Notes: generated by a model not told the origin, from the letters alone. A DNA stretch of 64,000 nt from Mesonia phycicola (GCF_900141885.1 NZ_FQYY01000005.1:62001-126000), one strand, 5' to 3'. Counted from the first letter of the stretch, positions 36,887-46,434 are shown. Translations and numbers: made by a program.

Positions 36887-37792
36887 ATGATAGATAAAAA
36901 GCCAAAAGTAGTAACTATTGGTACTTTTGATGGCGTACATATTGGTCATAGAAAAATTATAAAAAGGTTGGTAGAATCTGCTCAAAATTTAGGGTTAGAG
37001 TCTGCAGTGCTTACTTTTTTCCCTCATCCGAGAATGGTTTTGCAAAAAGAATTAGGTATCCAGCTAATTAATACAATTGAAGAACGTAAAGAAATTATAT
37101 TAAGTACAGGGGTAGATCATTTGTGTGTTCACCCATTTACAAAAGAATTTTCTAGATTAACAGCGCAAGAATATATTGAGCAGATTTTAGTCAAAAAACT
37201 ACAAGCAAAAAAGGTGATTATTGGTTACGATCATCGTTTTGGTAGAAATAGAAATGCAGATATTAACGATTTAAAAGCTTACGGAAAGCAATACGGTTTT
37301 GAGGTAGAAGAAATTTCTAAACAAGATGTAGACCAAGTAGCTGTAAGCTCTACAAAAATTAGAGTAGCGCTAGAAGAAGGCGATCTAGAAAAAGCAAATA
37401 CTTATTTAGGAAGTCAGTTTTTATTAACAGGGACTATCGTTAAAGGCAAGGGACTAGGCAAAGGTTTAGGTTTTCCTACTGCCAATCTAAAAATAGAAGA
37501 AAACTACAAACTTATACCTAAAAATGGAGTTTACGTAGTGAAATCTTTTATAGATAATGAAGAGGTTTTTGGAATGATGAATATAGGCTATAACCCCACT
37601 GTTGGAGGTTCTACAAAAACTATTGAAACCCATTTTTTTAATTTGAATAAAGATTTATATGGAAAAAAACTTTCCATTAAAATGTTGAAAAGAGTTCGAG
37701 ATGAAAAAAAGTTTGAGGGTGTAGAGCAGTTAATTGATGCAATGAAAAAAGATCAGCAGTTTTCTTTAAATTACATCCGTCAAATCAAATAA
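36887..37792 (+). CDS. ribF: Bifunctional riboflavin kinase / FAD synthetase
   Basis: Converts riboflavin to FMN and then FAD. The N-terminal adenylyltransferase domain has TFDGVHIGH at 13-21, FFPHPRMVL near 44 and IIGYDHRFGR at 111-120. The C-terminal kinase domain has the GKGLGKGLGFPTANL stretch at 187-201 and NIGYNPTVGGS near 240. Length is 301 aa. It is divergent from the metalloprotease and eight bases from the downstream HTTM gene. FMN made here would be the cofactor source for the flavoproteins near 19 kb, but there is no genetic link. Confidence 0.97.
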   Translation: MIDKKPKVVTIGTFDGVHIGHRKIIKRLVESAQNLGLESAVLTFFPHPRMVLQKELGIQLINTIEERKEIILSTGVDHLCVHPFTKEFSRLTAQEYIEQILVKKLQAKKVIIGYDHRFGRNRNADINDLKAYGKQYGFEVEEISKQDVDQVAVSSTKIRVALEEGDLEKANTYLGSQFLLTGTIVKGKGLGKGLGFPTANLKIEENYKLIPKNGVYVVKSFIDNEEVFGMMNIGYNPTVGGSTKTIETHFFNLNKDLYGKKLSIKMLKRVRDEKKFEGVEQLIDAMKKDQQFSLNYIRQIK

Positions 37793-37800
37793 TACAGTTT

Positions 37801-39120
37801 GTGATTAATAAATTACTTTTTCAGAAGGTAGATAACAGCTCTTTAATTGTTTTTAGAGTGATTTTTGGTACTTTAATTACGTTAGAAGCTTGGGGTGCAA
37901 TTTTTACAGGTTGGATTAAGCGTGCGTTAATAGAACCTCAGTTTACATTCAACTTCATAGGTTTTGATTTTTTGCAACCCCTACCAGGCAACGGAATGTA
38001 TTTTTATTACATTATAATGGGTGTGTTTGGTGTATTTGTAACCATTGGTTATAAATATAAATGGAGTATTTCTGCTTTTACAGTAATGTGGACGTGTGTT
38101 TATTTAATGCAAAAGTCTAATTACAACAACCATTACTACCTACTTATACTTATATGTATATTCATGATGTTGGTGCCTGCCAATAAATACTACTCTGTAG
38201 ATGTAAAACAAAACCCTGCAATTAAAGAAATTGCTATGCCACGTTGGGTGCTACTTTTTATCATCTTGCAGTTATGGATTGTTTATACCTACGCTTCTGT
38301 AGCAAAATTTTACCCAGATTGGTTAAATGGTACTGTTCCTCAAATGTTAATGGAAAGAAAAAAAGATTATTGGTTGGTAGGGCAAATTCTGCAACAAAAA
38401 TGGACACACACCTGCGTGCTCTATTTCGGAATTTTATTTGATTTGCTAGTAGTTCCATTAATGCTGTATAGAAAAACAAGGTTGCCAATGTTTATTGCAG
38501 CAATATTTTTTCATCTTTTTAATAGCTATGTTTTTAGAATAGGTATTTTTCCATACCTCTCATTAGCATTTTGTTTGTTTTTCTTTTCAGCAGAAATTGT
38601 TCATCGTAAATTTTTAAAAGAAAAACCTTTTTATAATAAAAAAGAAGTAGAAATACCAAGGTATAGCAAATTGCTGAAAGCTTTTTTTGTGGTTTGGTTT
38701 ATATTTCAAATAGGTATGCCTCTTCGTCATTGGCTTATAAAAGGAGATGTTTTATGGACAGAAGAAGGGCACCGTATGAGTTGGAGAATGATGTTACGTA
38801 GTAAAAGCGGAGTTACATCTTACAAAATTGTAAACAAAACTACAGGTAAAACAAGCTTCTTAAAAAAAGGAGATTACTTAACCAAAAAACAAATAGGTAG
38901 TGCCTCTAGTAAGCCAGATGTTATTTGGCAATTTTCTCAGCGTATAAAAAAAATGTACCAAGAAAAAGGTGAAGAAGTAGAAATTTACGTAAATGCTAAA
39001 ATTAGCGTAAATAAAAAGCCAAGAAAACAATTAATAGATCCTGAAGTGAATATGGCAGAAGCAGAGTATAACTATTTCTTTCATAATGATTGGATTTTAC
39101 TTCACGAAGATGAAGATTAG
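37801..39120 (+). CDS. HTTM-domain (vitamin K gamma-carboxylase-like) membrane protein
   Basis: A 439-residue protein with an HTTM domain, the bacterial homologue of the membrane part of vitamin K-dependent gamma-carboxylase. It has several helices in the first 300 residues (VFRVIFGTLITLEAW, YYYIIMGVFGVFV, WVLLFIILQLWIVYTYASVAK, LPMFIAAIFFHLFNSYVFRIGIFPYLSLAFCLFFF), the motif YASVAKFYPDWLNG and the HLFNS-type motif. A soluble C-terminal part contains MRHW- and WRMMLRSK-type segments. The start is GTG, nine bases after ribF. The chemistry done by bacterial members is unknown. Confidence 0.83.
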   Translation: MINKLLFQKVDNSSLIVFRVIFGTLITLEAWGAIFTGWIKRALIEPQFTFNFIGFDFLQPLPGNGMYFYYIIMGVFGVFVTIGYKYKWSISAFTVMWTCVYLMQKSNYNNHYYLLILICIFMMLVPANKYYSVDVKQNPAIKEIAMPRWVLLFIILQLWIVYTYASVAKFYPDWLNGTVPQMLMERKKDYWLVGQILQQKWTHTCVLYFGILFDLLVVPLMLYRKTRLPMFIAAIFFHLFNSYVFRIGIFPYLSLAFCLFFFSAEIVHRKFLKEKPFYNKKEVEIPRYSKLLKAFFVVWFIFQIGMPLRHWLIKGDVLWTEEGHRMSWRMMLRSKSGVTSYKIVNKTTGKTSFLKKGDYLTKKQIGSASSKPDVIWQFSQRIKKMYQEKGEEVEIYVNAKISVNKKPRKQLIDPEVNMAEAEYNYFFHNDWILLHEDED

Positions 39121-39174
39121 TTACGCGTAAATAATTAACTTTAGCCCTTTATAAATAAATAAATTTTTTACCCA

Positions 39175-40446
39175 ATGTTACAGGTAGCTCATATTAGAGA
39201 GAACAAAGAGGTTTACATTGAAGCTTTAAAGAAAAGAAATTTTGAAGCAGAAACCGTTTTTGGAGAAGTTTTACAGTTAGATGAAGAAAGAAGATCAACT
39301 CAAGCAGAGTTAGATAATACTTTAGCAGAATCTAACAGACTGTCCAAAGAAATAGGGATGTTGTTTAAATCTGGTGAGCACGAAAAAGCAAATACGGTAA
39401 AAAAACAAACAGGTGATTTAAAAGAAAAATCTAAAGAACTTTCAGATAAATTAAATGAAGTTTCTGCAAAACTTACAGAGCTTCTTTATACCATACCTAA
39501 CATTCCTCATCCATCTGTTCCTGCAGGTAAAGATGAAGAAGACAATGAAGAGGTTTTTAAAGAAGGTGATATTCCTGTCTTAGCAGAAGGAAGTCTTCCG
39601 CACTGGGAGTTAGCTAAAAAGTACGATTTAATAGATTTTGAACTTGGTAACAAAATTACTGGAGCAGGTTTCCCTGTGTATAAAGGTAAGGGAGCAAGAT
39701 TACAACGTGCTTTAATTACCTATTTTTTAGATAAAAATATAGAAGCAGGATATACAGAATATCAAGTTCCTTTAGTAGTAAATGAAGAGTCTGGTTACGG
39801 TACAGGTCAACTACCAGATAAAGAAGGGCAAATGTATCATATCCAAAATGATGATTTGTATTTAATCCCAACTTCAGAAGTACCTTTAACCAACATGTTT
39901 AGGGGAGATTTATTAGAAGAAAAGCAATTACCAATTAGTTGTACTGCATTTACTCCTTGTTTTAGAAGAGAAGCAGGATCTTATGGGGCGCACGTAAGAG
40001 GGTTAAACCGTTTACATCAATTTGATAAAGTAGAGTTAGTAAACTTAGTGAAGCCAGAAGACTCTTACGAGACTTTAGATAAAATGGTAGAGCACGTAAA
40101 AGATATTTTAAGAGAATTGAAGTTGCCATACAGAGTTTTAAGACTTTGTGGTGGAGATTTAGGGTTCACTTCTGCGCTTACTTTTGATTTTGAATTATTT
40201 TCTACCGCACAAGATCGTTGGTTAGAAATTTCTTCAGTTTCAAATTTCGAAACCTTCCAAGCAAATAGACTAAAGGTTCGTTACAAAAACAAAGACAATA
40301 AAAAAGAATTGGTACATACCTTAAACGGAAGCTCGTTAGCATTACCAAGAGTAATGGCAGGTATTTTAGAAAATTACCAAACAGAAGATGGTATTAAAAT
40401 ACCAGAAGTTTTAGTACCATACACAGGCTTTGATATGATTAAATAA
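39175..40446 (+). CDS. serS: Serine--tRNA ligase
   Basis: Charges tRNA-Ser. The N-terminal tRNA-binding coiled coil spans about residues 28-100 (STQAELDNTLAESNRLSKEI). Class II motif 2 is FRREAGSYG and motif 3 is GSSLALPRVMAGILENYQ near the C-terminus; TEVLV-type serine-binding residues are seen in IPTSEVPLTNMF. Length (423 aa) is normal. Its terminator overlaps the start of the next gene. Confidence 0.98.
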   Translation: MLQVAHIRENKEVYIEALKKRNFEAETVFGEVLQLDEERRSTQAELDNTLAESNRLSKEIGMLFKSGEHEKANTVKKQTGDLKEKSKELSDKLNEVSAKLTELLYTIPNIPHPSVPAGKDEEDNEEVFKEGDIPVLAEGSLPHWELAKKYDLIDFELGNKITGAGFPVYKGKGARLQRALITYFLDKNIEAGYTEYQVPLVVNEESGYGTGQLPDKEGQMYHIQNDDLYLIPTSEVPLTNMFRGDLLEEKQLPISCTAFTPCFRREAGSYGAHVRGLNRLHQFDKVELVNLVKPEDSYETLDKMVEHVKDILRELKLPYRVLRLCGGDLGFTSALTFDFELFSTAQDRWLEISSVSNFETFQANRLKVRYKNKDNKKELVHTLNGSSLALPRVMAGILENYQTEDGIKIPEVLVPYTGFDMIK

Positions 40447-40467
40447 AAGCTGAATACATTAAATTTA

Positions 40468-40502
40468 AAAACGCATTTTGCTATCTTAGCCAAATGCGTT
40501 TT
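40468..40502 (+). terminator. serS terminator overlapping the next start codon
   Basis: AAAAACGCATTT pairs with AAATGCGTTTTT, followed by more T. The ATG of the TPR gene (40494) is inside the 3' arm, so the T-run encodes its Phe-Phe residues. The stem is about 12 bp with a 13-base loop. Confidence 0.7.
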
Positions 40503-42284
40503 TTTATTACCATAATACTAGTATTCTTTTTTTCAAAACTAAGTTTTGGACAGTCTGTGCAATTGGCTCAAAATTATTTTGAGCAAGGCGAGTACGAAAA
40601 ATCTAAAACCGTTTACCAACAACTATTTAAAAAAACTAGTGGTAGTTATTCTTATTTAATGGGGGTAGTTACTAGTTTACAGCAACTTCAAGAGTATGAA
40701 GAAGCAGAAAAATATTTGTTAGATTTTTCGGCTAAAACAAAAGTGTATCCTAATCTATTTGTAGAAATAGGTAATAATTACCAACTGCAAAACGAACAAG
40801 AAAAAGCAAAAGAATATTACCAATTAGCTATAAAAGAGGTAGAAAGAGTACCTAACTATATTTACTCTGTAGGTAATGCATTTCAAAAATATAACCTATT
40901 AGATGAGGCAGAGTTAGCCTATAAAAAAGCATTAGAGAAGCAGCAAAGTCCTAATATAATTGTACAGTTGGCAAGTGTATATGGTTCACAAGGTAAGCTA
41001 GAAGAAATGTTTAGCACCTACTTAGATTTAATTAAAGAGAAGCCAGAATATTTTTACGCAGTTAATAGAAATTTCTCTGCATTTATTAAAGAAGATGCTC
41101 AAAATGAAGCAAATCAAATTCTAAGAAAATTACTGTTAAAGAAGATTCAGCAAAATCCAGATTTGTTTTATAACCAAATGTTGAGTTGGTTATTCACACA
41201 GCAAAAAGATTATAAAAAAGCTTTTATTCAAGAAAAGGCTATATACCAACGTTCACCACAACAAAATCTAAGAAAAATAATAGAGCTAGCTAGTATAGCT
41301 AATGAAAACGGAAATATAGATACTGCAAAAGAAATTTTAAACTATACCATAGAAGAGGCTACATCAGAGCAACAAAAGCTCAACGCCTATGAGTTACTTT
41401 TTGAAATAGAGATAGCACAGATTGCCTCAGAAAAAGAAAAGCAAGATCTCTACCAACGTTTTCAAGAAGTGTTTGCTAATTATGGTTTACAAAAAAACAG
41501 TTTAGCTTTACAATTGCAGTATGCAAAATTTTTGGCTTTCAATTTAGAAGATAACGAAGAAGCAAAAAATACATTATACAAAGCTTTAGAATTGCCACTT
41601 AATAAGTTTGAAGAGGCAAGAACAAAAATGGTTTTAGCAGATGTTTTAGTTTACGAAGAGAAATTTAATCAGGCATTAATATACTATAGCCAAGTACAAA
41701 ATTTAGTGCAAAACAACCAATTAGCACAAGAGTCTACATTTAAAGTAGCAAAAACTAGTTATTATAAGGGTGATTTTAAATGGGCGCAAACTCAATTAAA
41801 AGTACTTAAAAAAGCGACTAGCCAGTTAATCGCAAATGATGCGCTGCAGTTAAACCTACTTATTTCAGATAATTCTTTAGAAGACTCAACGCAAACAGCT
41901 TTAAAATTATTTGCAAAAGCAGATTTGTATACTTTTCAGCATAAAAACAAAAAGGCACTTGTGGTTTTAGATAGTATTTTACATAACCACAAAGGAGAGA
42001 AGATAGAAGATGAAGCGCTTTTTAGAAAAGCAAAATTATTTGAAAAAGAAAAACAGTTTCAGCTTGCTAAAGAAAGCTATCAGCAAATTATACAATTTTA
42101 CGGTCAAGATATTTTAGCAGACGATGCTTATTTCTATTTGGCAGAATTGTATAATAACCAACTAAACTTACCAGAAAAAGCCAAAGAAAATTACGAACAA
42201 ATTATATTTAACTTCTCAGATAGTATTTTCTTTGTAGAAGCAAGAAAAAAATACCGAATACTTCGTGGAGATCAAATAGAATAA
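40494..42284 (+). CDS. Exported TPR-repeat protein
   Basis: A 596-residue protein with a signal peptide (MRFFITIILVFFFSKLSFGQ) followed by TPR-like helical repeats through most of the chain: AQNYFEQGEYEKSKTVYQQL near 25-44, EKAKEYYQLAIKEVERVPNYIYSVGNAF near 104, and a C-terminal set (AKESYQQIIQFYGQDILADDAYFYLAELYNNQ near 523). It probably serves as a periplasmic scaffold in the envelope; the last repeats resemble the TPRs of BamD/YbgF-type proteins. It is expressed either through the serS terminator or from its own promoter (TATCTTAG at 40482-40489). Confidence 0.85.
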   Translation: MRFFITIILVFFFSKLSFGQSVQLAQNYFEQGEYEKSKTVYQQLFKKTSGSYSYLMGVVTSLQQLQEYEEAEKYLLDFSAKTKVYPNLFVEIGNNYQLQNEQEKAKEYYQLAIKEVERVPNYIYSVGNAFQKYNLLDEAELAYKKALEKQQSPNIIVQLASVYGSQGKLEEMFSTYLDLIKEKPEYFYAVNRNFSAFIKEDAQNEANQILRKLLLKKIQQNPDLFYNQMLSWLFTQQKDYKKAFIQEKAIYQRSPQQNLRKIIELASIANENGNIDTAKEILNYTIEEATSEQQKLNAYELLFEIEIAQIASEKEKQDLYQRFQEVFANYGLQKNSLALQLQYAKFLAFNLEDNEEAKNTLYKALELPLNKFEEARTKMVLADVLVYEEKFNQALIYYSQVQNLVQNNQLAQESTFKVAKTSYYKGDFKWAQTQLKVLKKATSQLIANDALQLNLLISDNSLEDSTQTALKLFAKADLYTFQHKNKKALVVLDSILHNHKGEKIEDEALFRKAKLFEKEKQFQLAKESYQQIIQFYGQDILADDAYFYLAELYNNQLNLPEKAKENYEQIIFNFSDSIFFVEARKKYRILRGDQIE

Positions 42285-42316
42285 TGCAATTTTTGCATTA
42301 CCTTAAAACCTGATTC

Positions 42317-42625
42317 ATGATTATATATAATGTAACCATTAATGTGAATGAAGCTATTCATGTAGAGTGGCTTTCTTGGATGAAAAATAAGCACATCCCA
42401 CAAATGTTAGCAACCGGCAAATTTACCAATGCTTTAATGACAAAAGTACTCGTAGAAGAGCCAATGGGTGGGGTTACTTACTCTGTACAATACAAAGCAG
42501 AAAGTAAAGAAGTACTAGAGAAGTACTACCAAGAAGATGAAGAGAATTTAAGAGAAATGTCTAAAAGGTTTAAAGACCACGTAGTTTTTTTTAAAACCGA
42601 ATTAGAAGTAATTACAGAGCAATGA
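42317..42625 (+). CDS. DUF4286 family protein
   Basis: A 102-residue cytosolic protein of the DUF4286 family: [36 protein letters not shown] is the typical N-terminus, and [19 protein letters not shown] the second half. It looks like a single alpha/beta (ferredoxin-like) fold. Its stop overlaps the rsmA start by four bases (ATGA), so the two are translationally coupled; a role near rRNA methylation is only guessed from that. Confidence 0.88.
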   Translation: MIIYNVTINVNEAIHVEWLSWMKNKHIPQMLATGKFTNALMTKVLVEEPMGGVTYSVQYKAESKEVLEKYYQEDEENLREMSKRFKDHVVFFKTELEVITEQ

Positions 42626-43482
42626 AAAAATCGTTTTCAAATAAAAAAAAGTATTACAAACAGCCACCAGAAGCGCAATCTCCTGTGAAGGCAAAAAAGC
42701 ATTTGGGGCAACACTTTTTAAAAGATGAAAACGTCGCAAAAAATATAGGAGATACATTAACCTTACAAGGGTATAATAATGTGCTAGAAATTGGCCCTGG
42801 TACAGGAGTACTTACCAAGTATATTTTGCAAAAAGGTAAAAAAGTAATTGCTTTAGATCTAGATACAGAGTCTATAGAGTACTTAAATACTTCTTTTGCG
42901 TTAGATCACCCCAATGTACCTACCAAAGATTTTAAAATTATAGAAGCAGATTTTCTAAAACAAGATTTAGAAAAAATGTTTAACGGTGAGCCTTTTGCTA
43001 TTACAGGTAACTTTCCGTACAATATTTCTACACAAATTGTTTTTAAAGCAATAGAAAATAGAGATTTAGTACCAGAGTTTACAGGGATGTTTCAAAAAGA
43101 AGTAGCCCAAAGAATTTGTGAAAAAGAAGGGAGTAAAACTTATGGCATACTCTCTGTACTTACTCAAGCATTTTACGAGGCAGAGTACCTTTTTACCGTT
43201 CCGCCAACGGTGTTTAACCCGCCACCAAAAGTAGATAGTGGGGTGTTAAGACTTATCAGAAAAAAAAATACAGACCTACCCGTAGAGGTAAAACTATTTT
43301 TTAAAGTGGTAAAAACAGCTTTCCAGCAAAGAAGAAAAACGTTAAGAAATAGTTTAAAAACATTTAACCTTAGTCCAGAATTAAGAGAAGATCATATCTT
43401 TGGTCAAAGACCTGAGCAATTATCTGTTCAGCAATTTATAGAACTTACCCAAAAGATACAAAACGATGCAGTTTCAGATTAG
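42622..43482 (+). CDS. rsmA: 16S rRNA (adenine1518/1519-N6) dimethyltransferase
   Basis: Dimethylates two adjacent adenines in the 3' hairpin of 16S rRNA (KsgA). It has a basic N-terminal extension ([13 protein letters not shown]), then [11 protein letters not shown], the SAM-binding [10 protein letters not shown] at 56-65, and the catalytic NFPYNIST. The C-terminal domain begins near 195 with [19 protein letters not shown]. Length is 286 aa. It overlaps the genes on both sides (4 bases before, 17 after). Confidence 0.97.
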   Translation: MKKSFSNKKKYYKQPPEAQSPVKAKKHLGQHFLKDENVAKNIGDTLTLQGYNNVLEIGPGTGVLTKYILQKGKKVIALDLDTESIEYLNTSFALDHPNVPTKDFKIIEADFLKQDLEKMFNGEPFAITGNFPYNISTQIVFKAIENRDLVPEFTGMFQKEVAQRICEKEGSKTYGILSVLTQAFYEAEYLFTVPPTVFNPPPKVDSGVLRLIRKKNTDLPVEVKLFFKVVKTAFQQRRKTLRNSLKTFNLSPELREDHIFGQRPEQLSVQQFIELTQKIQNDAVSD

Positions 43483-44818
43483 TAGGGAGTTTATAGAAAA
43501 AATAGAAGCTCTTGTTGAAAGTAAAAACAACAAAGAGCTTTTGGTGCAGTTAGAAGATATGCACCACGCAGATATTGCAGAAATTTTAGAAGAACTAGAT
43601 CTAAACGACGCTACCTATGTAATTAAACTTCTAGAAAGTGACAAAACAGCAGAGGTTCTTTTAGAGTTAGATGATGAAGATAGAGAGAAAATCTTAGACA
43701 ATCTTTCTGCTAAAGAAATAGCAGGAGAGATTGAAGAAATGGACACCGATGATGCTGCAGATATTGTAGGTGAGCTTTCTCCAGAAATTAAAGAGTTAGT
43801 AATTGCCAATATAGAAGATGAGCAACACGCAGATGATATTGTAGACCTTCTTCGTTATGATGAAAACTCTGCAGGAGGTTTAATGGCAAAAGAGCTAGTA
43901 AAGGTAAATGAAAACTGGAGCGTTACCGGCTGTATGAGTGAAATGCGTGATCAAGCAGAAAACGTAACACGAGTACATTCTATCTACGTGGTAGATAACA
44001 GAAATAAATTAAAAGGTAGACTCTCTTTAAAAGATTTAATCACCGCACCAAGTACCTCTCAAATTAGTGATGTTTATATAGACAAAGTAGATTATGTAAC
44101 CGTAGACACTAAAGGAGAAGAAGTAGCTAGAATTATGCAAAAGTATGACCTAGAAGCAATCCCTGTAGTTAATGAGATGGGAAAACTGGTAGGGCGTATC
44201 ACCGTAGATGATATACTAGATTTTATAAAAGACGAAGCCGAAAAAGATTACCAAATGGCAGCCGGTATATCTGAAGATGTAGAGGCAGATAGTAGCATTT
44301 GGCAACTTACCAGAGCACGCTTACCTTGGTTGGTACTAGCATTGTTAGGTGGTTTTATAAGTGTAAATGTACTAGAAACCTTTGATGGCGCTATGGAAAA
44401 ACACGGAGCCTTATTCTTCTTCGTGCCATTAATTGCCGCCATGGCAGGTAATGTAGGGGTACAATCTTCAGCTATAGTACTGCAAGGTCTAGCAAACGGT
44501 AGTTTACGAGGTTCACTCATAAATAGATTATTTAAAGAAGTATTACTAAGCCTCTTTAATGGGTTTGTATTAGCAGTATTATTAGTACTGGGTGGTGTAT
44601 TTTTACTCAATTTAGACTTTGATTTTGGTCTAACTGTAGCCATTTCTCTAATTTCTGTAATAGTAACCGCGTCTTTAATAGGTACATTTGTACCAATAAT
44701 TTTAGACAGACAAGGCATAGATCCCGCTATGGCAACAGGCCCTTTTATTACCACAAGTAATGATATTTGCGGTATTTTAATTTACTTCAGTATCGCCAAA
44801 ATTATTCTAGGTTTTTAA
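43466..44818 (+). CDS. mgtE: Magnesium transporter MgtE
   Basis: Mg2+ channel gated by cytosolic magnesium. An acidic MgtE N-domain (about residues 10-125, [40 protein letters not shown]) is followed by a CBS pair (about 130-255) and five membrane helices (from 285 on) with the pore region [22 protein letters not shown] and the C-terminal [18 protein letters not shown]. Length is 450 aa. It overlaps the rsmA end by 17 bases in another frame. Confidence 0.96.
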   Translation: MQFQISREFIEKIEALVESKNNKELLVQLEDMHHADIAEILEELDLNDATYVIKLLESDKTAEVLLELDDEDREKILDNLSAKEIAGEIEEMDTDDAADIVGELSPEIKELVIANIEDEQHADDIVDLLRYDENSAGGLMAKELVKVNENWSVTGCMSEMRDQAENVTRVHSIYVVDNRNKLKGRLSLKDLITAPSTSQISDVYIDKVDYVTVDTKGEEVARIMQKYDLEAIPVVNEMGKLVGRITVDDILDFIKDEAEKDYQMAAGISEDVEADSSIWQLTRARLPWLVLALLGGFISVNVLETFDGAMEKHGALFFFVPLIAAMAGNVGVQSSAIVLQGLANGSLRGSLINRLFKEVLLSLFNGFVLAVLLVLGGVFLLNLDFDFGLTVAISLISVIVTASLIGTFVPIILDRQGIDPAMATGPFITTSNDICGILIYFSIAKIILGF

Positions 44819-44824
44819 TATATA

Positions 44825-44912
44825 GCGTGCCGTATCCGGCCGTGCTATTCACTAAATCTTTTTTTGCCACTTATCCAAGCAAAAAAAGGATACCGTTACT
44901 ATCACTCACGCA
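44825..44912. repeat. Dispersed ~90-bp flavobacterial repeat, copy 2
   Basis: Follows mgtE directly. It has the blocks GCGTGCC, GGCCGTGCTATTC, TTTTTTTGCC...GCAAAAAAAGGAT, TACTATC and CTCACGCA in the same order and spacing as the copy at 8620-8709, with scattered substitutions. The central T-run/A-run arms can form a hairpin (TTTTTTTGC/GCAAAAAAA). Confidence 0.75.
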
Positions 44913-44977
44913 AAAAACAAGAGATAGACTTCACCCACACATTTTTAATAACTAAATTTGAAAAAAAAAATTAAAGC

Positions 44978-45379
44978 ATGACCCCTATTCCATTTCAATA
45001 TGAAATTGAAGTTCAACCAGAACACATAGACGATCTTAACCACGTAAATAACGTAGCATATTTACAATGGGTGCAAGACGTGGGAGAAAAACATTGGAAT
45101 TTAAAAACCTCAGAAGAATTAAGAGAAAAAGTAGGTTGGGTAGTGTTAAACCATTATATAGAATATAAAAGTCCAGCATTTTTAGGGGATCAATTAATTT
45201 TAAAGACCTGGATACAAAAACACGAAGGTGTAAAAAGTGAACGCCGTGTAGAAATTATTAGAAAAAAAGACAATAAAATTTTAGCACAAGCAAAAACACT
45301 TTGGTGTCATATAGAAAAAAAGAATTTTCGCCCCACACGTATCACTCCAGAAGTTACTGCACCTTTTTTTAAAGAATAG
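44978..45379 (+). CDS. Acyl-CoA thioesterase, 4-hydroxybenzoyl-CoA type hotdog fold
   Basis: A 133-residue hotdog-fold protein. HIDDLNHVNNVAYLQWVQDVGEKHW near 17-41 contains the family signature, with Asp/Asn and His expected in the active site. LILKTWIQKHEGVKSERRVEI is the central strand pair. Members hydrolyse acyl-CoA or acyl-ACP thioesters; the substrate cannot be told here. TAAATTTG at 44953-44960 may be its -7 element. Confidence 0.87.
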   Translation: MTPIPFQYEIEVQPEHIDDLNHVNNVAYLQWVQDVGEKHWNLKTSEELREKVGWVVLNHYIEYKSPAFLGDQLILKTWIQKHEGVKSERRVEIIRKKDNKILAQAKTLWCHIEKKNFRPTRITPEVTAPFFKE

Positions 45380-45397
45380 GTTAGTTCTGATTTCACC

Positions 45398-45441
45398 TTG
45401 AGCGGAGTCGAAAAGGTCTTCCCAATCTCGACTCCGCTCGA
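45398..45441. repeat. Imperfect inverted repeat (GAGCGGAGTCGA)
   Basis: TTGAGCGGAGTCGA (45398-45411) and TCGACTCCGCTCGA (45428-45441) form a 14-bp stem with one G-U-type mismatch and a 16-base loop. It is GC-rich against its surroundings and lies between the thioesterase and dehydrogenase genes. It lacks a T-run. Elements with this core recur, as I recall, between genes in flavobacteria. Confidence 0.65.
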
Positions 45442-45492
45442 TTTGACAAATGAAATTTAAAATATGCTAAAACTTCAATAACAATATTAAAA

Positions 45493-46434
45493 ATGAAAGT
45501 ACTTCATCTAGATATCAACCACCCGTTAATTATAGAACAACTACAAGATTTAGGTTTTGTAAATGAAGAAGACTACACCTCTTCTAAAGAAGAAGTAATA
45601 GCTAAAATAGCAAACTATGATGGGATTATTATTAGAAGTAGATTTAAGCTAAATAAAGACTTTCTTTCCGCAGCAAAAAACTTAAAATTTATTGGTAGAC
45701 TGGGTGCTGGTTTAGAAAATATAGACGTAGAGTTTGCCGTTGCTCAAGGTATTCAATTATTTTCTGCACCAGAAGGTAATAGAAATGCAGTGGGAGAGCA
45801 CGCTTTGGGTATGTTACTTTCCCTTTTTAATAAACTCAACAAAGCAGATCATGAGGTGAGAAATGGCAAATGGTTGAGAGAAGAAAATCGTGGAGTAGAA
45901 CTAGAAGGCAAAACCGTAGGGATTATTGGGTATGGTAATATGGGAAAATCATTTGCTAAAAAACTACAAGGTTTTGATGTTGAGGTTTTGTGCTACGATA
46001 TAAAAGAAAATGTAGGAGATCAATTTGCAAAACAAGTAAGTTTAGCAGAGTTTAAAAACAGAGTAGAGGTTCTTAGTTTACACACGCCGCTTACACCTTT
46101 AACTCAAAATATGGTAGACCGTGAGTTTATCAATTCATTCAAAAATAATTTTTGGTTTATTAATACAGGTAGAGGGCAAAGTGTAATTACTACAGATTTG
46201 GTAGAAGCTTTAAAATCTGGAAAAATTTTAGGAGCAGGTCTAGACGTGTTAGAATATGAAAAAACATCTTTTGAAAACTTATTTTCTTCTAAAGATGCTA
46301 TGCCAGAGGCTTTTCAATACTTAATTAAAGCAGAAAATGTGCTACTTTCTCCGCACGTTGCCGGTTGGACAGTAGAAAGTAAACGAAAACTAGCACAAGT
46401 AATTGTAGATAAAATTAAAGCTAACTTCCAGTAA
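45493..46434 (+). CDS. D-2-hydroxyacid dehydrogenase (SerA-like)
   Basis: A 313-residue NAD-dependent dehydrogenase. The nucleotide-binding GIIGYGNMGKSFAKKL is near 145-160. The catalytic residues fit the family: Arg in NTGRGQSV (near 225), Glu in GLDVLEYE (near 252), and His in LSPHVAGWT (near 290). It resembles the catalytic part of 3-phosphoglycerate dehydrogenase without a C-terminal ACT domain. No serine-pathway genes are adjacent, so the substrate (3-phosphoglycerate or another 2-oxoacid) remains open. Confidence 0.9.
   Translation: MKVLHLDINHPLIIEQLQDLGFVNEEDYTSSKEEVIAKIANYDGIIIRSRFKLNKDFLSAAKNLKFIGRLGAGLENIDVEFAVAQGIQLFSAPEGNRNAVGEHALGMLLSLFNKLNKADHEVRNGKWLREENRGVELEGKTVGIIGYGNMGKSFAKKLQGFDVEVLCYDIKENVGDQFAKQVSLAEFKNRVEVLSLHTPLTPLTQNMVDREFINSFKNNFWFINTGRGQSVITTDLVEALKSGKILGAGLDVLEYEKTSFENLFSSKDAMPEAFQYLIKAENVLLSPHVAGWTVESKRKLAQVIVDKIKANFQ

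Noticed and set aside
44248-44754. A 168-residue minus-strand frame inside mgtE
   Set aside because: It is antisense to the MgtE membrane domain, shows no motif and has no start region of its own.
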